From Microbacterium bovistercoris (lineage in GTDB: Bacteria; Actinomycetota; Actinomycetes; Actinomycetales; Microbacteriaceae), in contig NZ_QUAB01000033.1 of the NCBI RefSeq assembly GCF_003387575.1, positions 103,253 through 167,252 of the forward strand: 64,000 bases of DNA. Reading direction: 5' to 3'. Position numbers and translations under genes: made by a program. The notes beneath the pieces were generated by a model. The model searched no databases. It had not been told where the DNA came from and saw only the letters and a program-made list of their open reading frames with translations. This document shows positions 54,890 through 62,865 of this stretch, piece after piece (positions within the stretch are counted from its first letter, which is position 1; each line of letters starts with the position of its first letter).

Positions 54890-57466
54890 ATGCACACACG
54901 TCGATCCTCGTTCCGGCTACGCGCCGGAGCGGTCATCAGTGCAGCGGTGGTGATCGCGGGCTTCGCGGTCGCCTCCAATGCCGCCGCCACCGCCGCAGAA
55001 CCCTGTCAGACACCATGGGCGGCAGCCACGGCGTACAGCGGGGGCGCGCAGGTGTCGTACGACGGCGTCAACTACAAGGCGAAGTGGTGGACTCAGAACG
55101 AGACCCCCGGTGCCAGCGCCTGGGGCGCCTGGGAGAGTCTCGGCGCCTGCGGCGACACGACTCCGGACCCGGACCCGACCCCCACGCCCGATCCGACTCC
55201 CACGCCGGATCCGACCCCGACACCCGATCCGACCCCGACGCCGGAGCCCGGCACGCCGTGGACCTCCAACCCGGATGAGAAGTGCCGCCCCGACGGCCTG
55301 TATCAGACTCCCGGCGTCGACGTGCCGTACTGCACGATCTACGACGAGGCCGGACGCGAGAAGCTCCCCAACGGCCTCGAGAACCGGGTGATCGGCTACT
55401 TCACCAGCTGGCGCACCGGCAAGAACGGACAGCCCAGCTACCTGGCATCCGACATCCCCTGGACCAAGCTCAGCCACATCAACTACGCCTTCGCGCACAT
55501 CGGCGGCGACGGCAAGGTCTCTGTCAACCAGGACGCCGCGGGCAACCCCGCCACCGACATGACGTGGCCGGGGCAGGCGGGTGCCGAGATGGATCCCGCG
55601 TACCCGTACGCCGGTCACTTCAACCTGCTGAACAAGTACAAGAAGCAGAACCCCGGCGTGAAGGCGCTGGTGTCGGTCGGCGGCTGGGCGGAGACCGGCG
55701 GTCACTTCGACGCCGACGGCAACCGTGTCGCGGACGGCGGCTTCTACACGCTGACCGACTCGCAGGCCAAGATCGACGCGTTCGCCGATTCCGCCGTGCA
55801 GTTCATCCGCACGTACGGGTTCGACGGTGTCGACATCGACTACGAGTACGCGAACAGCAACGGCAAGGCCGGCAGCCCCGAGGACTTCGCGTTCTCGGAG
55901 CCGCGCCGCGCCAAGCTCTGGGCCGGCTACCAGTCGCTGATGAAGACGCTCCGCGAGAAGCTCGACATCGCTGCCGCCGCCGACGGAAAGCACTACATGC
56001 TCACCGTCGCAGCGCCCGCGTCCGGCTGGCTGCTGCGCGGAGCCGAGGCGCACCAGATCGTGCAGTACCTCGACTACGTGAACATCATGAGCTACGACCT
56101 GCACGGGTCGTGGAACAACTACGTGGGCGGCAACGGCGCGCTGTACGACGACGGCAAGGACCCCGAGCTGGCTGCCGGCGGCGTGTACAACGCGTACAGC
56201 AACATCGGCTACCTCAACACCGACTGGGCCTACCACTACTTCCGCGGCGCGATGCCGGCCGGTCGCATCAACGTGGGCGTGCCGTTCTACACCCGCGGCT
56301 GGGACGGTGTGCAGGGCGGAACCGACGGGCTGTACGGCTCGGCGCCGCTCGCCGACCAGACGAAGTGCCCGGCGGGCACCGGTCCGTCGCTCGGCGGCAC
56401 CTCGAAGTGCGGCGCGGGCGCCGTGGGCATCAACAACCTGTGGCATGACCTGGACAAGTCCGGCGCCGAGGTCGGAGCGGGTGCGAACCCGATCTGGCAC
56501 GTGCTGAACCTCGAGAAGGGCGTGGTCGGCGACTACACCGCCTCGTACGGCGCACCGACGACGATCAACGGCACCTACACCCGTCACTTCGACCAGACCA
56601 CGAAGGTGGAGTGGTGGTGGAACGCCGCGACGAAGACGTTCCTCTCCGGTGACGCGGACCAGGCGATCAGGGCCAAGGCCGACTACGTGGCGAACAAGGG
56701 CATCGGCGGAATGATGATCTGGGAGCTGGCCGGCGACTACGGCTTCAACCAGGCCAAGGGCCAGTACGAGATGGGCGAGACCCTGATCGACATCATCCAC
56801 GACCGCCTGTCGACGTCGACGCCGTACGGCGCGGCGAAGGCCAACGTCGAGATGCCGGCGAAGGCCCTCGACCTGCGGGTGAGTTACAGCGACTTCGCGC
56901 TCGGCGACAACAACTATCCGATCAACCCGAAGGTGACGTTCACCAACAACGGGAAGACCGCCATCCCCGCGGGCGCGACGATCACGTTCGACACCGGCAC
57001 CAGCGACACCGGCGCCATGGGCGAGCAGAACGGCTGGGGTCTGACGAAGGTGTCCAGCGATCACACCGGCAGCAATGTCGGCGGTCTGAAGGGCGACTTC
57101 CACACCTACTCGCTGAAGGTACCCGCGGGCGGCATCCCGGCGGGCGGATCGGCGTGGACGAAGCTCAGCTGGAAGCTGCCGATGGCGCAGATCTCGAACC
57201 TGCGCGTCACCATCGGCACCGAGACCTACTCGACGCTGCACGACCTGACCCGGGGCGCGACCCTCGTCGAGCCGAGCAGCGGAACGGGCGGCGGTTCGAA
57301 CGGCGGCGGCACGGGCACGTGCACGGCCGCTGCGTGGAGTGCCGGATCGGTCTACACCGGTGGCGCGAAGGTCAGCTTCGACGGCTCCGCGTACACCGCG
57401 AAGTGGTGGACGCAGGGCGACAGGCCGGGTTCCGCCGCGGTGTGGGGCGACGGCGTCCGCTGCTGA
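54890..57466 (+). CDS. Secreted modular chitinase (CBM5/12 - GH18 - Ig-like - CBM5/12)
   Basis: Hydrolyses chitin outside the cell. The 858-residue precursor has a signal peptide (about 1-36) with basic start RRSSFRLR. Then come a chitin-binding CBM5/12 module (about 37-87, KAKWWTQ and WGAWE), a DPTPTP linker and a long GH18 domain (about 160-650). The active site DGVDIDYEY has the catalytic acid Glu319 and the SVGG substrate strand upstream. A beta-sandwich domain (about 655-790, possibly ChiC-like) and a second CBM5/12 end the protein. An AGGAG site precedes ATG 54890. It forms a tandem pair with the next chitinase, separated by a hairpin. Confidence 0.95.
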   Translation: MHTRRSSFRLRAGAVISAAVVIAGFAVASNAAATAAEPCQTPWAAATAYSGGAQVSYDGVNYKAKWWTQNETPGASAWGAWESLGACGDTTPDPDPTPTPDPTPTPDPTPTPDPTPTPEPGTPWTSNPDEKCRPDGLYQTPGVDVPYCTIYDEAGREKLPNGLENRVIGYFTSWRTGKNGQPSYLASDIPWTKLSHINYAFAHIGGDGKVSVNQDAAGNPATDMTWPGQAGAEMDPAYPYAGHFNLLNKYKKQNPGVKALVSVGGWAETGGHFDADGNRVADGGFYTLTDSQAKIDAFADSAVQFIRTYGFDGVDIDYEYANSNGKAGSPEDFAFSEPRRAKLWAGYQSLMKTLREKLDIAAAADGKHYMLTVAAPASGWLLRGAEAHQIVQYLDYVNIMSYDLHGSWNNYVGGNGALYDDGKDPELAAGGVYNAYSNIGYLNTDWAYHYFRGAMPAGRINVGVPFYTRGWDGVQGGTDGLYGSAPLADQTKCPAGTGPSLGGTSKCGAGAVGINNLWHDLDKSGAEVGAGANPIWHVLNLEKGVVGDYTASYGAPTTINGTYTRHFDQTTKVEWWWNAATKTFLSGDADQAIRAKADYVANKGIGGMMIWELAGDYGFNQAKGQYEMGETLIDIIHDRLSTSTPYGAAKANVEMPAKALDLRVSYSDFALGDNNYPINPKVTFTNNGKTAIPAGATITFDTGTSDTGAMGEQNGWGLTKVSSDHTGSNVGGLKGDFHTYSLKVPAGGIPAGGSAWTKLSWKLPMAQISNLRVTIGTETYSTLHDLTRGATLVEPSSGTGGGSNGGGTGTCTAAAWSAGSVYTGGAKVSFDGSAYTAKWWTQGDRPGSAAVWGDGVRC
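55172..55243 (+). repeat. Four tandem 18-bp units encoding the DPTPTP linker
   Basis: Four in-frame units of 18 bases, varying at wobble positions, encode DPTPTP repeats between the first chitin-binding module and the catalytic domain. Such tracts change length by slippage. Confidence 0.85.
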
Positions 57467-57491
57467 GGCGGCGCCACCCGCTGAATCCTCG

Positions 57492-57517
57492 GGCGGCGCG
57501 ATCTCCCTCGCGCCGCC
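57492..57517 (+). terminator. Hairpin between the two chitinase genes
   Basis: Perfect 10-base stem (GGCGGCGCGA/TCGCGCCGCC) with a 6-base loop, 25 bases after the first chitinase stop. A second small stem follows at 57553-57571. No promoter is obvious for the second gene, so partial read-through is possible. Confidence 0.6.
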
Positions 57518-57570
57518 TGGACCGGGCGTCCCGCACATCGCGGGGCAAACCGCGGATGCCGGGCATCCGC

Positions 57571-57596
57571 CGAAACAGGAAGACGAAACAGGAAGA
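57571..57596 (+). repeat. Tandem 13-bp duplication at the ribosome site of chitinase 2
   Basis: CGAAACAGGAAGA occurs twice in direct succession, ending 6 bases before the ATG at 57603. Each copy brings an AGGAAG-like ribosome site, so the duplication may affect translation. Confidence 0.75.
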
Positions 57597-57602
57597 GAAG
57601 GT

Positions 57603-59441
57603 ATGAAGAAGACCAGATCCCCCCGGCGCGGCATCGTCGCAGCGCTCGCGGGCGTGGCGGCCGCAGCGACGCTGGCCGCGGCCTTCGCGGTGCCGGCTGC
57701 CGCGGCCACACCCGCCGAGAGCTCGACGACCTCGAGTGAGACCGGCAACGTCAACGGCTACCGCAACGTGGGCTACTTCGCCCAGTGGGGCGTGTACGGC
57801 CGGAACTTCAAGGTGAAGCAGCTCGACACCTCCGGTGCCGCGGACGACCTCACCCACATCAACTACTCGTTCGGCAACATCCACTATCAGACCCTGAAGT
57901 GCTTCATCGCGAACAAGGCGCAGGGTGAGGGCCCGAACGGCTCCGACGGCGCCGGCGACGCCTGGGCCGACTTCGGCATGAGCTACGACGCGGCCTCGTC
58001 GGTGTCCGGCAAGGCCGACACCTGGGACCAGCCGCTGGCGGGATCGTTCAACCAGCTCAAGCAGCTCAAGGCGAAGCATCCGAACCTCAAGGTGATGATC
58101 TCGCTCGGCGGGTGGACCTGGTCGAAGAACTTCTCCAAGGCCGCGGCGACGGATGCATCGCGCAAGGCGCTGGTGTCCAGCTGCATCGACCTGTACATCA
58201 AGGGCAACCTGCCGGTGATCGACGGGCGCGGTGGCGCGGGTGCCGCCGCGGGCGTGTTCGACGGCATCGACATCGACTGGGAGTGGCCGGGCAGCCAGAA
58301 CGGCAACGTCGGCAACTACGTCGACGAGGTGAACGACAAGGCGAACTTCAAGGCGCTGCTGAAGGAGTTCCGCACTCAGCTCGACGCCTACGGTGCGACC
58401 AGCGGCAAGAAGTACCTGCTGTCGGCGTTCCTGCCGGCCAACCCCTCGGACATCACCGCGGGCGGCTGGAACGATCCGGAGAACTTCCAGTCGCTCGACT
58501 TTGGCAACGTGCAGGGCTACGACCTGCACGGCGCGTGGGATCCGGCGCTGACCGGGCACCAGGCGAACCTCTTCGACGACCCGAAGGACACCCGGGCGGA
58601 GAACCGCCGGTTCAGTGCCGACAAGGCCGTGCAGATGTATCTGAAGGCGGGCATCGACCCGAAGCAGCTCGGGCTGGGCATGGCCGCGTACGGCCGCGGC
58701 TGGAAGGGCGTCGCCTCCGCTGAGCCGTGGAACACGGCGACCGGCGCCGCCCCCGGAACCTGGGAGGCCGGCAACGAGGACTACGACAAGCTGAAGACCC
58801 TCGGCACCGAGTACTACGACGCCGCGACCGGTTCTGCCTGGCGCTACAACGGCGACCAGTGGTGGAGCTACGACAACAAGCAGTCCATCGAGCGCAAGGC
58901 GCAGTACGTGCTCGACCTCGGCCTCGGCGGCGGGATGTTCTGGGAGCTCGACGGCGACCGCAACGGCGAGCTGATCGGAGCCTTCGCCGACAAGGTCCGC
59001 ACCGGGACGCCCGGCGACGGCGACACCCCTGGAACCGGCGGTGGCACCGACCCGGGCACCGACCCCGGCACGGGTGAGTGCGCCGCTGCGGCCTGGTCCG
59101 CCACGGCTGTCTACAGCGGCGGCGCGAAGGTGAGCTTCGAGGGTGCCGAGTACACCGCGAAGTGGTGGACGCAGGGTGACAAGCCCGGCACCAACGCCGT
59201 GTGGGAGAAGGCCGGCACCTGTGCCACCGACCCCGGCACGGACCCGGGCACGGATCCCGGCACTGACCCGGGTACCGACCCCGGCGCGTGCGCCGCGGCC
59301 TGGAGCGCGGGAACCGCGTACCCCGGCGGCTCCACGGTGAGCCACCAGGGGTCCGAGTACAAGGCGAAGTGGTGGACGCAGGGCGAGACCCCCGGCGCAT
59401 CCCAGTGGGGTGCGTGGGAGCTCGTCGCGGCGTGCAGCTGA
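57603..59441 (+). CDS. Secreted modular chitinase (GH18 - two CBM5/12 modules)
   Basis: The 612-residue precursor has a Sec signal (KKTRSPRRGIVAALAGVAAAATLAA region, about 1-35) and a GH18 domain (about 50-460). The SLGGWTWSKNF substrate strand and DGIDIDWEW active site are present, with the catalytic acid Glu227. A Gly/Thr/Asp-rich linker precedes a first CBM5/12 (YTAKWWTQGDKPG), a DPGT repeat linker of 12-base units, and a second CBM5/12 ending in WGAWELVAACS. The aromatic WW pairs of the binding modules are intact. Family GH18 of this type includes endo- and exochitinases; the mode cannot be told here. It ends before a strong hairpin. Confidence 0.95.
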   Translation: MKKTRSPRRGIVAALAGVAAAATLAAAFAVPAAAATPAESSTTSSETGNVNGYRNVGYFAQWGVYGRNFKVKQLDTSGAADDLTHINYSFGNIHYQTLKCFIANKAQGEGPNGSDGAGDAWADFGMSYDAASSVSGKADTWDQPLAGSFNQLKQLKAKHPNLKVMISLGGWTWSKNFSKAAATDASRKALVSSCIDLYIKGNLPVIDGRGGAGAAAGVFDGIDIDWEWPGSQNGNVGNYVDEVNDKANFKALLKEFRTQLDAYGATSGKKYLLSAFLPANPSDITAGGWNDPENFQSLDFGNVQGYDLHGAWDPALTGHQANLFDDPKDTRAENRRFSADKAVQMYLKAGIDPKQLGLGMAAYGRGWKGVASAEPWNTATGAAPGTWEAGNEDYDKLKTLGTEYYDAATGSAWRYNGDQWWSYDNKQSIERKAQYVLDLGLGGGMFWELDGDRNGELIGAFADKVRTGTPGDGDTPGTGGGTDPGTDPGTGECAAAAWSATAVYSGGAKVSFEGAEYTAKWWTQGDKPGTNAVWEKAGTCATDPGTDPGTDPGTDPGTDPGACAAAWSAGTAYPGGSTVSHQGSEYKAKWWTQGETPGASQWGAWELVAACS

Positions 59442-59472
59442 TTCGCATCGCCTGACGCCGCACCGCGGCGTG

Positions 59473-59509
59473 CGGATGCCCCGGGGATTCGGGTTCCCCG
59501 GGGCATCCG
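59473..59509. terminator. Hairpin terminator between chitinase 2 and mutY (convergent)
   Basis: Perfect 15-base stem (CGGATGCCCCGGGGA/TCCCCGGGGCATCCG) with a 7-base loop. It can serve both converging transcripts. Confidence 0.8.
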
Positions 59510-59513
59510 TGCG

Positions 59514-60413
59514 TCAGCGGGGGAGCAGCAGCATCCCATCGGATGCCTCGAGCAGCCCGTCTGCGATGAGCGAGTCGATCGCCCGGTCGCGCTGCATCCG
59601 ATCCGGCCAGTCGGCGAGCACAGCATCCGCCGGCATCCGGTGGTCGGGCGCGTGCCGCAGGGCGCGCAGGACGCCGCCGCGGGCCTGCCGGTCGGAGCCC
59701 TCGTAACGCGCCTGCCGGCGACGCTCGTCGCCGGTGTCGGGACGGCCGGCGGCGAGCCAGGCGCAGGATGCCGCGATCGGGCAGACCTCGCAGCGCGGTG
59801 AGCGAGCAGTGCACACGACCGCCCCGAGTTCCATCGCGGCGGCGTTGAACGCGGCCGCATCCGTGTCGTCGTCGGGGAGCAGCGCGGACATGCGGGCGAG
59901 GTCGGCCCGCGCGGGCGGTGCGGGCTGCGAGCGACCGTCAACGGCCCTGGCGATCACCCGGCGCGTGTTCGTGTCGACGACCGGGTGCCGGTCGCCGTAG
60001 CTGAACACCGCGACGGCGCGGGCGGTGTAGTCGCCGATGCCGGAGAGCGCGAGGAGCGCCTCGACGTCGCGCGGGACGACGCCGTCGTGCCTCTCGACGA
60101 CCTCGATCGCAGCGCGGTGCAGCCAGAGCGCGCGACGCGGATAGCCGAGGTTCGCCCACTGGTGCACGACCTCGGCGGGAGTCGCCGATGCCTGTGCGGC
60201 CGGCGTGGGCCAGCGGGCCAGCCAAGCCTCCAGGTGCGGGATGACGCGGGTGACCGGCGTCTGCTGCAGCATGAACTCGCTGACCAGCGTGCCCCAGGCG
60301 CCATAACGATCCGAGAACTCCGGCCGTCGCCAGGGGAGGTCGCGGGCCTCATGTGCGTACCATTCCAGCAGAGCCGGGCGCCACGCGGCGGGGGGAATCG
60401 CGGGCCTGGGCAT
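59514..60413 (-). CDS. mutY: A/G-specific adenine glycosylase (short MutY)
   Basis: Removes adenine mispaired with 8-oxoguanine during base-excision repair. The 299-residue protein has Glu46 in SEFMLQQTPV, the helix-hairpin-helix LSGIGDYTARAV, catalytic Asp147 in VVDTNTRRV, and the iron-sulphur cluster ligands Cys201, Cys208, Cys211 and Cys217. The C-terminal NUDIX-like 8-oxoG-reading domain of E. coli MutY (350 residues) is reduced to a short helical end. Such short forms are common in actinobacteria. ATG 60413 is 6 nt after TAAGCT, so leaderless. Confidence 0.95.
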   Translation of the reverse strand: MPRPAIPPAAWRPALLEWYAHEARDLPWRRPEFSDRYGAWGTLVSEFMLQQTPVTRVIPHLEAWLARWPTPAAQASATPAEVVHQWANLGYPRRALWLHRAAIEVVERHDGVVPRDVEALLALSGIGDYTARAVAVFSYGDRHPVVDTNTRRVIARAVDGRSQPAPPARADLARMSALLPDDDTDAAAFNAAAMELGAVVCTARSPRCEVCPIAASCAWLAAGRPDTGDERRRQARYEGSDRQARGGVLRALRHAPDHRMPADAVLADWPDRMQRDRAIDSLIADGLLEASDGMLLLPR

Positions 60414-60419
60414 CCGGCC

Positions 60420-60425
60420 AGCTTA
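60420..60425 (-). promoter_or_regulatory. -10 box (TAAGCT) for mutY, leaderless
   Basis: Minus strand TAAGCT, then 6 nt, then ATG 60413. Confidence 0.6.
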
Positions 60426-60456
60426 TCGAGCAGGACGCTGCGACGGAGGGTGAGCG

Positions 60457-61122
60457 ATGACCAGGATGATGAAGAAGCACCGAGGAGTGCTGCTCGGGGC
60501 GTTGGCACTGGCGATTGCGCTGCCGGCGGCGCTGTCCGGATGCGGGACGCCCTCGCCGACGAGTACGAGTACGGGTGCGCCGCCGCCGACATCGGAGCAG
60601 TCGCCGACGCCGACCGAGACGCAGCCCACGAACCCGGACGCCGATCCGGCGGACCCGACCATGTGGACGATCACCGAGCAGGGTATGGGGCCGGTGCAGC
60701 TCGACGAGCTGTTCGCAGACGCGGTCGCGGGCGTGCCGACCTGGACGGTCGAGGAGAACTGCTCCTGGGTGGCGTTCTGGAATGATCAGGAGACCGGCGT
60801 CACCGCATACTTCGCGCGCGACAGCGAGACGAGCGACGGCACCGTCACGACGATCGACGTCGAGTCCACCACCGACACCGTGCAGCCGCACGACGGCCCC
60901 CGCACCGTCGACGGACTGGGGCTCGGCTCGACTCGCGACGAGGTGCTCGCAGCCCATCCCGACGCGGCCGAGCAGAAGCCGACCATCGGCGACGGCGCGT
61001 TGCTCCGCGTCGGCCCGCAGGGTGAGGGCGCGATCTTCTTCGCGTTCCGGTCCGGTGAGGACACCGTGAGCGCGGTCACCGTGACTTCGAGGGACGAGCC
61101 GCCGTACGAGGTCTGCGGCTGA
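60457..61122 (+). CDS. Lipoprotein of unknown function
   Basis: A 221-residue precursor with lipobox LSGC (lipidated Cys29) after a basic start and hydrophobic core. A Thr/Pro/Ser linker (about 30-65) follows, then a compact extracellular domain. It contains the segments DELFADAVAGVPTW, NCSWVAFWNDQET and LGLGSTRDEVLAAHPDA, the last of which resembles ligand-binding folds seen in actinobacterial lipoproteins. Two further Cys, in ENCSW and at the end (EVCG), could form a disulphide. GGAGGGTGAG precedes the ATG. I cannot assign a function. Confidence 0.82.
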   Translation: MTRMMKKHRGVLLGALALAIALPAALSGCGTPSPTSTSTGAPPPTSEQSPTPTETQPTNPDADPADPTMWTITEQGMGPVQLDELFADAVAGVPTWTVEENCSWVAFWNDQETGVTAYFARDSETSDGTVTTIDVESTTDTVQPHDGPRTVDGLGLGSTRDEVLAAHPDAAEQKPTIGDGALLRVGPQGEGAIFFAFRSGEDTVSAVTVTSRDEPPYEVCG

Positions 61123-61129
61123 CACGCCG

Positions 61130-61135
61130 TAGGCT
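61130..61135 (+). promoter_or_regulatory. -10 box (TAGGCT) for truB, leaderless
   Basis: TAGGCT, then 6 nt, then ATG 61142. Its own promoter fits truB being cut off from nusA-rbfA. Confidence 0.6.
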
Positions 61136-61141
61136 TGAGGG

Positions 61142-62029
61142 ATGGTCTCGCCCGGAATCCTTCTCGTCGACAAACCTGGCGGGCTCACCAGCCACGACGT
61201 CGTGGCGCGCGTGCGTCGTGCCTTCGGCACCCGCAAGGTGGGGCATGCCGGCACGCTCGACCCGATGGCGACCGGACTCCTGGTGATCGGTATCGAGGGT
61301 GCCACCCGGCTGCTCACCTACATCGTCGGCGCCGACAAGACGTACGAGGCGACGATCCGCCTCGGCCAGGCGACAAGCACCGACGACGCCGAGGGCGAGG
61401 TCATCTCGCAGACGGATGCCGCGGACGTGACAGCCTCGGCGATCGAGGCGGAGATCGCGGCACTCACCGGCGACATCTCCCAGGTGCCCAGCGCCGTCTC
61501 TGCCATCAAGGTCGACGGGCGCCGCGCTTACGACCGGGTGCGCGCAGGGGAGCAGGTGGAACTCGCCGCCCGCGACGTGACGGTGTCGCGGTTCGCCGTG
61601 CTGACCGAGCGCCGCGGTGAAGGCGTCGTCGATCTCGACGTCGTCGTGGACTGCTCCTCCGGCACCTACATCCGCGCCCTGGCCCGCGACCTCGGCGCCG
61701 GCCTCGGCGTCGGCGGACATCTCACCGCGCTGCGGCGCAGCCGGGTCGGCGACTTCGATGTCGCGGACGCAGTGACCGTCGAGCAGCTGGCCGAGGCCGT
61801 GCCGATGACCCCGGCCGCAGCCGCGGAGCGCGTGCTGCCCGTGCTCGCCGTGACCGCCGACGAGGCGCGCGACCTGCGTCACGGCAAGCGCCTGTCCGGG
61901 CAGGCGTTCCGGCTCTCCGCGCAGCTGGTCGCGGCGATCGATCCGGAAGGGCGCCTCGTGGGTGTCGTCGAGGCCCGCGGAAAGGATCTCAAGAGCGCGA
62001 TGAACATGCCGGAGGAGGCAACCAGATGA
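61142..62029 (+). CDS. truB: tRNA pseudouridine(55) synthase
   Basis: Converts U55 of tRNAs to pseudouridine. The 295 residues start with GILLVDKPGGLTSHDVV. They have the catalytic Asp40 in GHAGTLDPMATGLLVI, YEATIRLGQATSTDDAEGEV and the second motif SGTYIRALARDLGAGLG. The C-terminal part is a PUA-like domain. ATG 61142, with TAGGCT 6 nt upstream, indicates a leaderless mRNA. The stop is overlapped by four bases by the next small membrane protein gene. In relatives truB is nearer to rbfA. Confidence 0.96.
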   Translation: MVSPGILLVDKPGGLTSHDVVARVRRAFGTRKVGHAGTLDPMATGLLVIGIEGATRLLTYIVGADKTYEATIRLGQATSTDDAEGEVISQTDAADVTASAIEAEIAALTGDISQVPSAVSAIKVDGRRAYDRVRAGEQVELAARDVTVSRFAVLTERRGEGVVDLDVVVDCSSGTYIRALARDLGAGLGVGGHLTALRRSRVGDFDVADAVTVEQLAEAVPMTPAAAAERVLPVLAVTADEARDLRHGKRLSGQAFRLSAQLVAAIDPEGRLVGVVEARGKDLKSAMNMPEEATR

Positions 62030-62394
62030 TCCTGTGGTTCACGATCGTGCAGATCGTCATCGCCTGCCTGTCGGGACTGTTCTGCCTCATCGCCGGCTTC
62101 GCCGGCCGCCGCCCGAGCGACTGGACCGTGGGCAGCCTCGCCCTCGTGGAGCTGCTGCTGATCGTGCAGGTCGTCGTCGCGATCATCGCCCCGTTCGCGG
62201 GCAATCCGCCCACCGGAGACCTCCTCGAGTTCTGGGTCTACCTGATCGCCGCCGTGCTGCTGCCGCTGGGCGGGGTGGCCTGGGCGCTGCTCGAGCGCAG
62301 CCGGTGGAGCACCGTCATCCTGGGCGTCGTGGGGCTCTCGCTCGCGATCATGCTGTGGCGGATGCAGATGATCTGGACCGTGCAGGTCGCCTGA
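62026..62394 (+). CDS. Small membrane protein of unknown function (4 TM)
   Basis: A 122-residue protein with four membrane segments covering most of its length: about 3-24, 34-56, 68-89 and 95-116. No conserved motif that I recognise. The ATG overlaps the truB stop (ATGA), so it is coupled to truB. Small multi-TM proteins of this type are common in the truB-ribF interval of Microbacteriaceae, but the function is unknown. Confidence 0.8.
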   Translation: MILWFTIVQIVIACLSGLFCLIAGFAGRRPSDWTVGSLALVELLLIVQVVVAIIAPFAGNPPTGDLLEFWVYLIAAVLLPLGGVAWALLERSRWSTVILGVVGLSLAIMLWRMQMIWTVQVA

Positions 62395-62448
62395 CGGCTC
62401 TTGAGCGAGCGCAGCGAGACGAAGGACGCATCTAAACTGGAACCCGCC

Positions 62449-62865
62449 ATGACCAACACCGTTTCGCGCGCCCGGATGACGGGCATCGGCCGCGTCCTCG
62501 TGATCGTCTACGCCGTGATGGCGCTCGGCGCGACAGGACGCAGCTTCGTGCAGATCGTCCGCCGCTTCGACGAGGCGCCCCTGGCGTACACGCTGTCGGG
62601 GCTCGCCGCCGTCGTGTACATCCTCGCGACGCTCGCGCTGATCAACGCCGGCAAGCCGGGGTGGTACACGGTCGCCTGGGTGGCGATCGTGTTCGAGCTG
62701 GTCGGCGTGCTCGTGGTCGGGACGCTCAGTCTGACCGTGCCGGAGCTCTTCGGGCACGACTCGGTGTGGTCGTACTTCGGCATGGGTTACGTCTTCATCC
62801 CGCTCGTGCTCCCGATCTGCGGCCTGTGGTGGCTGCGCACCCACCGTCCGGAGGTCGCCGCATGA
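62449..62865 (+). CDS. Small membrane protein of unknown function
   Basis: A 138-residue protein with about four membrane segments (about 12-30, 44-62, 67-90 and 102-122). The frame extends to TTG 62401, but that part is a common repeat sequence (GAGCGAGCGCAGCGAGACGA), so I use ATG 62449. TAAACT ends 10 nt upstream and would give a nearly leaderless message. No enzyme motif seen. Its stop overlaps the ATG of ribF (ATGA), so it is cotranscribed with riboflavin kinase. Confidence 0.78.
   Translation: MTNTVSRARMTGIGRVLVIVYAVMALGATGRSFVQIVRRFDEAPLAYTLSGLAAVVYILATLALINAGKPGWYTVAWVAIVFELVGVLVVGTLSLTVPELFGHDSVWSYFGMGYVFIPLVLPICGLWWLRTHRPEVAA

Noticed and set aside
54917..57754. A 945-codon open frame antisense to the first chitinase
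   Set aside because: The sense strand has signal peptide, binding modules and catalytic motifs; the antisense product is Arg/Val/Gly low-complexity.
62401..62448. TTG start for the small membrane protein before ribF
   Set aside because: The extra segment is a dispersed repeat sequence and the -10-like TAAACT lies within it.
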